A stretch of DNA of 64,000 nt, from assembly GCA_031216445.1 (NCBI GenBank), contig CM062219.1:202001-266000 (forward strand), read 5' to 3'. Under the pieces are notes generated by a model. The model did not search any database, was not told the origin of the DNA, and saw nothing but the letters and a program-made list of their open reading frames with translations. Shown here piece by piece: positions 57,328 through 64,000 of this stretch; the stretch's first letter is position 1; every line of letters starts with the position of its first letter. A program made the translations under genes and the position numbers. This DNA comes from Lateolabrax maculatus (taxonomy: Eukaryota > Chordata > Actinopteri > Acropomatiformes > Lateolabracidae).

Positions 57328-59075
57328 GAACGCTGACCACACACACACGTCTGTATGTTTCAGGTCTAAGCTCGTCATCCCTCACCTGCTGAAGAGTCCC
57401 AGTCCTCACATCCTGAACCTGTCTCCTCCACTCAACCTCAACCCCGTGTGGTTCAAGAACCACACAGGTAACCATAGCAACTGACCAGCCAGCATCCCAT
57501 CATACACCTGTGCAGTAATAACATGTCAGTTTTTTTTTTTCAGCATACACGATGGCGAAGTACGGCATGTCCATGTGCGTCTTGGGAATGGCCGAAGAGT
57601 TCAGAGGTCAAATTGCTGTCAACGCCCTGTGGCCTAAAACCGGTCAGTGGCTAAATGTTTCCGTGCCAACAGACTCCTCGTAGACTCTGTGACGCTGACC
57701 CTGCTCTGACCTGTGTGTTGTTGCCGTAGCGATCCAGACAGCAGCGATGGACATGTTGGGTGGAGACGGCATCAGTAAACAGTGTCGTACAGCTGACATC
57801 ATGGCGGACGCCGCCTACGCCATCCTGTCCCGATCGAAGGACTACACAGGCCACTTCCTGGTGGACGAGGACATCCTGAAGGAGCAGGGTATCAAAGACT
57901 TTGAACAGTACGCCGTCCAACCAGGTGAGAGCACGCTGACGTAGCTGATGCTAACTTAGCACACTCTGTCATGTGGTACTTATTGTTGTCTGTGATTGGT
58001 CGACAGGTCACCCCCTGCTGCCGGACTTCTTCCTGGACGACGCACCTGAGACTCTGGTCGAACAGATGGAGCAGCACGGTAAATACTACAGATACTACGT
58101 GTCCTGTAAATACTTCTACTCTTGCTTGTAAATAAACCACCTTTAATACTGCAAATACTCCTGAAACCTGCTGAACGTCTGGTGGGGGAGTAAGCAACTA
58201 CTATCAGTACGGCAAAGTACACTACTGATACTTCTACAAACACCACAGTACTGTAACAGTTACAGTTGGAAACGTCAAGAGACTAAAAAAATAAAATAAC
58301 ACACATGATTTTTGGGATAATGTGACATTATAAAATATATGTTTATTATAAAATACTGTACATTAGCTTTGTGATATGCACGTTTTTCCCAAAAGTCCAA
58401 TACTTTTGGTTTAGATGAAGCTTGACTTATTCGCTCCCCCCCCCCCGCGTCTTCACTGGAATATAAAGAAATGTGTTGTCTCCTCGTTGCTAGGGGCGAC
58501 CCCAGCCTTCAAAGCCCCGTCATCATCGGCCACGCCTCCCTCCAGTGGACCAATAGAAAACACGTTTCACGCCATTAGAGGAGTCATCAACGAAGACGTC
58601 GTCAAATCAACACAGGGCATTTATCAGTTCGACCTATCAGGTAACAACAACCGAGTGTGTTAGGAAGAGGATGTCCATATAAGGAGATCCGGTGGGCGTG
58701 TCGTTAACGTGTTTGTGTCCATATAAGGAGAACACGGGGGCATTTGGTTTCTGGACTTGAAGAGCGGCTCTGGCAGTGCGGGGCAGGGCGAACCGCCCGT
58801 CAAAGCTGACGTCGTCATGGTGATGGACTCTAATGACTTCAGCAAGATGTTCGCAGGTGATGTCGACGTAACCATGCTGTAACCACAGCAATGAACTCAG
58901 TGGGATTTTTCGATGTTGTTGCCTTGGTAACCGCTGTGTCTTTCTGTGTGCTGTTTCAGGGAAGCTGAAGCCAACGCTGGCCTTCATGTCAGGGAAGCTG
59001 CGGATCAAAGGCGACATGACGCTCGCCATCAAACTGGAGAAACTGATGAGCCGCATGAACAAGGCCAAACTGTGA
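53519..59075 (+). CDS. hsdl2: Hydroxysteroid dehydrogenase-like protein 2
   Basis: Short-chain dehydrogenase fused to a C-terminal SCP2 sterol-carrier domain, linked to peroxisomal lipid metabolism; the exact substrate is unknown. Exons 53519-53535, 54452-54615, 56439-56537, 57122-57236, 57364-57467, 57544-57642, 57730-57924, 58007-58078, 58494-58640, 58728-58856 and 58960-59075 join to 418 residues, the human length. It starts MLQNTGKLAGC. The Rossmann motif is TGASRGIGKA, followed by NNASAI and the catalytic YTMAKYG. The SCP2 region runs from about IENTFHAIRGV to the end, with GGIWFLDLKSG and MSGKLRIKGDM. The last three residues, AKL, are a peroxisomal targeting signal type 1. AATAAA near 59166 is the likely poly(A) signal. 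Confidence 0.96.
54335..54420. mobile_element. Probable short interspersed teleost repeat
   Basis: GTTAGCCTAGCTTAGCACAA, AGACTGGGAGCGGGGGGAAA and CTGCTAGC occur in the order of a short repeat I recall as abundant in teleosts. It ends about 30 bases before hsdl2 exon 2. Confidence 0.5.
54616..56142. other. hsdl2 intron 2, left part
   Basis: Contains a C homopolymer at 54793-54810 and otherwise no recognisable gene. The segment 55480-55640 is GC-richer and includes the hairpin CTCCTCC-TGCT-GGAGGAG. TGATCATTCA repeats three times near 55755-55800. Confidence 0.5.
56143..56436. repeat. (TG)n array with CTCTYGCTC interruptions at an hsdl2 acceptor
   Basis: Nearly 300 bases of TG repeat broken by TCTCTCGCTC or TCTCTTGCTC, ending directly in GCAG before the exon at 56439. 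Confidence 0.95.
57248..57350. repeat. (AC)n repeats, duplicated block
   Basis: Two (AC)n blocks, each followed by CTGAACGCTGACCACACAC, in the 127-base hsdl2 intron 4. They suggest a recent local duplication. Confidence 0.9.
58669..58731 (+). repeat. Duplicated splice-acceptor segment in hsdl2
   Basis: GTCCATATAAGGAGA occurs at about 58673 and again at 58717, 44 bases apart. The downstream copy holds the acceptor used for the exon at 58728. The upstream copy offers an identical AAG|GAGA site that would shift the frame. Confidence 0.85.
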
Positions 59076-59639
59076 GACTGACGCTCTGACAGGACCGCCC
59101 CGCCCCCGGGTCATGTCAGGCTCCGCCCCCGGGTCGAAATAATGATAATAATGACAACAACACATTAATAAAATCTACCTTGATAATAAACTAAAAGTCT
59201 TTGTGTGTTTCTTGTTTTCATGCATCTGTCTGACAACAGCTTGACCACTTTAACAGGAAAATATTTGCACCCTAATGTAACAGCACCGGCGAATGTTTAA
59301 AAGACGAATTTTGGTTTCCCACCTTTTTAACGCATCGTGACTTTAACCTGAAAGTCGTGAACGTTGGTGTGATATGTATCGTTAGCTAACATGGGCAGAA
59401 ATAATAATGATTTCAGTCGAATTGAAGGAATATATTCCATGTGACTGCAGCTACGGTTCAGTTCTTTATTGTCCTGCAGGGGAAGTTTGGCTGCCAGCAT
59501 CACAAAACCAAAACAGGTGTCAGGTAACGCAAGGCGCCGTATCCAGACGCAGCGGCCGCAACTTCAAATTTATTTTGTCTTTCTTGCTGAAACGTGTGTT
59601 ACTTACAGCAGAAACACTCTCTGGCTTTGGTAAATGAAG

Positions 59640-60000
59640 CGTCGGGTTTGGATTAAGAGCAGCCAACCTTGAGGCGATCGCTGCCCACGGCGTCTTCCAA
59701 CCGTCCAGCCGGACCAGACGCTGCAGCGGGCGGTGCAACGGCCCCAGGAAGAGAGGGAGGGGAGCCGGGATAAGAGCTAAGCTAACCCAGCTTGGACCTG
59801 AGGTGCTCCTGGCTGATGTCCGGTCGCAGTGAGGTGCAGTGGTCAAAAGCAACTGGACATCAGAGACGCATCTTTACAGAGACGTAGCTCCATCTCAACG
59901 CCCGGATCAAGCTGCTGACGGCGGACCGCGTACGAGCACCAGACTGTGGCCAGACGAGGGAGGCGACTCTGTGTTACCCCAGACTACAGAATGATTTCCT
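59640..60000 (+). mobile_element. Degenerate LINE fragment
   Basis: The plus strand reads RRCSGRCNGPRKRGRGAGIR and then AKLTQLGPEVLLADVRSQ before a stop. This resembles the arginine-rich linker and start of the endonuclease domain (KRGKRAG...LLANVRSL) of teleost LINEs. Later frames are broken. Boundaries are uncertain. Confidence 0.45.
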
Positions 60001-60476
60001 GGGCAAATGTGTGTATAAATAACTGTATATATTGTTTTTATTTTATATTTGATCCTGTTTATTCTTAATGGAATCATCTGTATGTTTTGTGTATAGCATG
60101 AAGACAACTTTCATGTTGTTGTGCAGCAGCCGTGTTCTCCGTCAGTGAAGGTGCAGCAGCTCCATCAACAGATTATCAGTGACCTTATTAATAATTAATC
60201 GGAGGTATGATCGACACGCAACTTCTATGTGTTGAACTTTGCAGAAATGTGTAAATTAAATATTGACAGAAGCCGACACAGTTGATGTATTTCTTTCTGT
60301 TTTCAGTCGGAGTGAAATCAGTCCAGGACTTCATCATCGGTGAGTAACACAACATCCTCATATACTCTGATACACATCCTCTTCATTAATGAGAGGATGC
60401 AGTGACACGAGGAGACTTGTGCTGATGCTGAGAGACAAATGGATGATTTAAAGTGTGGATTCTGTTCATCCTTTAA

Positions 60477-60680
60477 AGGGCAGGTTCACAGTTTTTTCTA
60501 GTCCTAAAACAAACTCCAGGGGCTCATTCGAGCACAGAAATACGTTCCTCCTGTTCATACTGGACACTAAAACTCTTTGTAATGTTTCTGGTGGAAGAGA
60601 TGGAAATATATTCTGAAGTTTATCTGCAGTTAATATGAAGAGTTAAACACATCACAGCTTCCACAGTTACAGTCTGTTAA
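60477..60680. mobile_element. Probable interspersed teleost repeat
   Basis: The order GGTTCACAGTTTTTTCTAGT, CCTAAAACAA, TCCTCCTGTTCATACTG, GTTTATCTGCAGTTAATATG and TTACAGTCTG matches a short repeat I recall as common in ray-finned fish. Class unknown. Confidence 0.55.
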
Positions 60681-60829
60681 GTACAGTACCTTGCTCTTTT
60701 TGTGTGTTTTATTATTATTACAGAAAATATATTAGTAATAATATTTTAACGTTTTCATTCTTAAATATTTTTCATAATATAGAAAATTACTTTTTATTCG
60801 TACTTTGTGTTTTTGTTTGTGCAGTTGCC

Positions 60830-63800
60830 ATGGTGATTTACCGTGTTGTCGTGTATCAGGAACGCTTGTTCCTCTCCGGCGACGCTCACCGAACCATCAT
60901 CCAACTGGTCGGCAGCAGAGGAGCCAGTGGGCGCGTCCCATTGGCTGAGAGATCTGTGAGTCATAATAAACTTCATTAACTATTAACTAAACAACAATTA
61001 ATGGCCAACACTAATGGGAGTAATCATGGTTATTAACGATCTGAGTATTACATTAAAATTTAAATACTCATTTGAAAATAGTTTTATACTATTTAAAAAG
61101 AAAGATATTTTTTCTTTCTGAAATTGTTTAAATAAACAAATTAATTCTATACATTCAAAAAAATGACTATTATTTTGAGCTTTATAAACAGAAATGACAG
61201 CTTTTATATTTTTGTATTACAGTTAAAGTAACAATCTCAAAGGTCTTCGTTTCGTTCTCTTTGGCGGCACCTGTGGTGATAAGCAGTAACTGCAGGTGTG
61301 TTACTGTTTCACCTGTAGTCATTGACCTTTTCTTTTTGTATTCGGTCATAGTAACCGTTTACTCAGAAAAAACTGCACGCCACTTCACACACAAGTGAGT
61401 TGAAGAGCGAGTCTGTTGCGTTAGCCCCGCCTCCCCTCTCTGGCGGACCAATCACTGCTGCGTGATGGGAAACGCATCACTAACTGGCTGCCGCTTGTGA
61501 TTTTTCCTGGGAATGTCACCACGGACACCCAAAGGCGCTATCACCAGTGTGTTACCAGTGCAATGGAAAGGGACTTAACAGACATTTATTTAAAGACAAT
61601 CTTCGAGATTATTACTTTAAAAATGTAAACTTGATATTCTGTGATCACTGTCAAAGTTAACATTGAACTACATGAGTTTATCTCTCATTTCTGTAAAATA
61701 AAGTTAAAGTGAAAATCCTCTCCTAATGTTTTTCTCTGGATCTTTTCAATCAATAATAAATCTTTTTTTTTTTGTTCTATCTTTTACCAGATTTGTCAGG
61801 TTTTAAAGAACATGTGTTGCTGCTGCAAAACCACCAAAGAAAAAGTACACTTCCTGCTGCACAAGAGGGAAAGACGGACACATAAATGATATTACTATTC
61901 AGTCACTCATACAGGAAGTTTAGAATTTACATTTAAATTAATTTTTTTTTTCCAAAATACAAAATAAAAAACAGTTTGTTCTTGAATTATTCAAATTACA
62001 TTAAATGTATTGTTTTTATGTATTTATACACACATTTATTCTCTTTAAAGTCTGAAATCTCTGTTGCCAGGCGGAATATATGGTTCACTGTTCCAGCAGC
62101 CTTGGAGCTCTGCTATTGGTCCTCCTGGAAGCCCCGCCCACCACAGCCAGCGTCTGGTTTTGTTCAAAGGTCGCCGTGACAACGCCCGAGGGCGGAGTCT
62201 CACTGTTTCCTTGCTACCGATTCGTCAGCTGCTCGACCTCGCTGGCTCTGAGGGATTCGATTGGTCGGTGATGAAAAGACGAAAGTTTTAAAAGTGCTAA
62301 AATGGAATAAAGTTTTTTCTCGCTCTGTCAGCCGGTTTAATAAACACTTTTGTTTGTTGTTTTTTACTGAAGCAAAGTTTGTTTTCAACGATGTCCGACC
62401 GATTGAACTTGATCAGAGGATAAACGAGCTGACGTACCGCCGTCAAACATATCGGTAATCGATCAATATATTAGATTCTTTAATAAGTGATATTAAATGA
62501 TATGACATGGAAAAAAATTGTTTTATTATTCAAAGATGTTAGACATTCAAAGGTGGTGTTGCTATGGGGGGGTCGCTGGGGCGACAGAGCCTCCACAGCT
62601 GAGACTGCTCCGATCCAAGTTCAAATCACAAATCAAAACTCACCTTTTCAGACCTGCTTTTAATGTGTGATGAATGTTGTGTGTGCTATGTTTTTAATGT
62701 GTAACGTTTATGATGATTTTATTGTTTGTAAAACGACTCTGAGTACATTGAAAAGCGCTTTTTTTTTTTTCCTAGGTGGAGTTGCTATGACAACGGTCTC
62801 CCAGAGACGATGAAGGCTGACGACGTCATGTCACTTCCTGCTGAGGCTCGGTTCTCCGTTTCCAAGGAAACCGACATGATTCTGACCGTCACCAAAGTGT
62901 ACGAATGATTCACTTTGAGATGTTAAAGTGATTTTTATGCGTTTAATTCATGTCCTCTGCTGGTCTCTGCTGGTCTCTGTTGGTCTCTGTTGGTCTCTGC
63001 TGGTCTCTGTTGGTCTCTGTTGGTCTCTGCAGGTCTCTGTTGGTCTCTGTTGGTCTCTGCTGGTCTCTGTTGGTCTCTGCTGGTCTCTGTTGGTCTCTGC
63101 TGGTCTCTGTTGGTCTCTACCGGTCTCTGTTGGTCTCTGCTGGTCTCTGCTGGTCTCTGTTGGTCTCTGTTGGTCTCTGCTGGTCTCTGTTGGTCTCTGC
63201 TGGTCTCTGCTGGTCTCTGCTGGTCTCTGTTGGTCTCTGCCGGTCTCTGTTGGTCTCTACCGGTCTCTGTTGGTCTCTGCTGGTCTCTGCTGGTCTCTGT
63301 TGGTCTCTGTTGGTCTCTGCTGGTCTCTGTTGGTCTCTGCTGGTCTCTGTTGGTCTCTGCTGGTCTCTGTTGGTCTCTGCCGGTCTCTGTTGGTCTCTGC
63401 TGGTCTCTACCGGTCTCTGTTGGTCTCTGCTGGTCTCTACCGGTCTCTGCTGGTCTCTGTTGGTCTCTGCTGGTCTCTGCTGGTCTCTGCTGGTCTCTGC
63501 TGGTCTCTGCTGGTCTCTGTTGGTCTCTGCTGGTCTCTGTTGGTCTCTACCGGTCTCTGTTGGTCTCTGCTGGTCTCTGTTGGTCTCTGCTGGTCTCTGC
63601 TGGTCTCTGTTGGTCTCTACCGGTCTCTGTTGGTCTCTGCTGGTCTCTGTTGGTCTCTGTTGGTCTCTACCGGTCTCTGTTGGTCTCTGCTGGTCTCTGT
63701 TGGTCTCTGTTGGTCTCTGTCGGTCTCTGCTGGTCTTTGTTGGTCTCTGCTGGTCTTTGTTGGTCTCTGCCGGTCTCTGCTGGTCTCTAAAGTATTGTTC

Positions 63801-63913
63801 TGTGTTCAGATTGGTTGAGTTGGGTCTGCAGAGCTTCCTGTGCTCTCAGCAGCGTTGGTCCAGTTTTCATCAGATCCATCAGCTCTGCCAGCAGACCAGG
63901 ACCCCGACCTGCA
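60830..63913 (+). CDS. Lipoxygenase-family protein, N-terminal part (partial gene)
   Basis: Lipoxygenases insert oxygen into polyunsaturated fatty acids, or isomerise the products. Five exons are visible: 60830-60955, 62071-62263, 62373-62454, 62776-62898 and 63810-63913, in phase. The start MVIYRVVV (GCCATGG context) opens a PLAT domain: IIQLVGSRGASG, then LGALLLVLLEAP, VWFCSKVAVTTPEG and LFPCYRF, as in ALOX5 and ALOXE3. RDSIAKFVFND...ELTYRRQTYRW matches the linker, and LVELGLQSFLC...RWSSFHQIHQL the start of the catalytic domain. Iron ligands lie beyond the window edge. Exon 1 is about nine residues shorter than usual, so a small exon may be missed, and sequence is divergent. Paralogue not assigned. 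Confidence 0.75.
62590..62773. mobile_element. Probable LINE 3' tail abutting a splice acceptor
   Basis: AAATCACAAATCAAAACTCA, CCTTTTCAGACCTGCTTTTA, AATGTGTGATG and GAGTACATTGAAAAGCGC resemble the 3' end of an L2-like LINE (a decayed HLKTHLFRLAF end). Its terminal T run passes into CCTAG, the acceptor of the lipoxygenase exon at 62776. Confidence 0.55.
62951..63789. repeat. 10-bp minisatellite (TGGTCTCTGC family)
   Basis: About 83 tandem copies of TGGTCTCTGC with T/C and A/C variants in the last two bases. It fills most of the intron before the exon at 63810. It is the same unit, in the opposite orientation, as the array at 2636-2918. Long open frames over it are spurious. Confidence 0.97.
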
Positions 63914-64000
63914 GTGAGATTCATCATATTAATCTATGTTTATACAACAATATTTCTCCACTGTGGTAGAAATAAATCCGCTAAAAACCTTCAGGGTTTT

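Larger units (their letters stand above)
59076..60829. other. hsdl2 3' UTR and spacer to the lipoxygenase gene
   Basis: The hsdl2 3' UTR occupies the first part. A LINE-like relic lies at about 59640-60000 and an interspersed repeat at about 60477-60680. A 33-nt exon-like segment at 60307-60339 (acceptor TTTCAG, donor CG|GTGAGT) may be a non-coding first exon of the lipoxygenase gene. Confidence 0.5.

Noticed and set aside
62896..62910. Stop codon at the end of lipoxygenase exon 4 (TKVYE stop), implying a truncated protein
   Set aside because: A donor at 62898/62899 joins in phase to 63810 and restores the family sequence TKV-LVELGLQ, so the stop lies in the intron.
62928..63969. Open frames of about 266-339 codons rich in GLCWSLLVSV repeats
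   Set aside because: They are translations of the 10-bp minisatellite, open in three frames, and only the last part overlaps a real lipoxygenase exon.

Overview
The window is vertebrate nuclear DNA, almost certainly from a teleost fish. Genes are split into short exons with GT/AG junctions. Introns and spacers are rich in (TG)n, (GGA)n and minisatellites, and several short sequences resemble interspersed elements common in ray-finned fish. There are no operons, no CRISPR arrays and no prokaryotic features. I rebuilt the genes by joining exons by hand. The reading frame closes in every complete gene, and lengths match the vertebrate families closely (from memory of those families; nothing was searched).

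Layout, left to right: slc31a1, high-affinity copper transporter (minus strand, coding 97-1778, candidate 5' UTR exons out to about 8290); atp6v1g1, V-ATPase subunit G (minus, 10574-12551); a Golgi alpha-mannosidase II gene, man2a1-like (plus, 15163-26596, 23 exons); mocs2, encoding both molybdopterin synthase subunits in tandem (plus, 29039-30236 and 30910-32901); ugcg, ceramide glucosyltransferase (plus, 34465-39842); ptbp3, polypyrimidine-tract-binding protein 3 (minus, 45526-51409); hsdl2, a peroxisomal SDR/SCP2 protein (plus, 53519-59075); and the 5' part of a lipoxygenase-family gene (plus, from 60830, running off the right edge).

The genes are housekeeping and metabolic and do not form one pathway. 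Loose themes are Golgi glycan and glycolipid synthesis (man2a1, ugcg), copper and proton transport at membranes (slc31a1, atp6v1g1), and peroxisomal or oxidised-lipid metabolism (hsdl2, lipoxygenase). ptbp3 and hsdl2 are head to head across a CpG-rich promoter region; atp6v1g1 and man2a1 are also divergent. From memory, slc31a1, atp6v1g1, ugcg, ptbp3 and hsdl2 have human orthologues on 9q31-q33, while MAN2A1 and MOCS2 are on human chromosome 5, so the window joins two mammalian blocks.

I found no new multi-gene system. The unusual material is in regulatory and repeat structure: a seven-copy array of perfect CRE palindromes at 21-bp spacing; a perfect six-unit heat-shock element near the ptbp3 5' end; tandem mocs2 cistrons 11 nt apart; a decayed duplicate of a mannosidase exon; a coding-like relic inside a mannosidase intron; one 10-bp minisatellite family at both ends of the window; UG-repeat tracts in place of polypyrimidine tracts at several acceptors; and long perfect inverted repeats.
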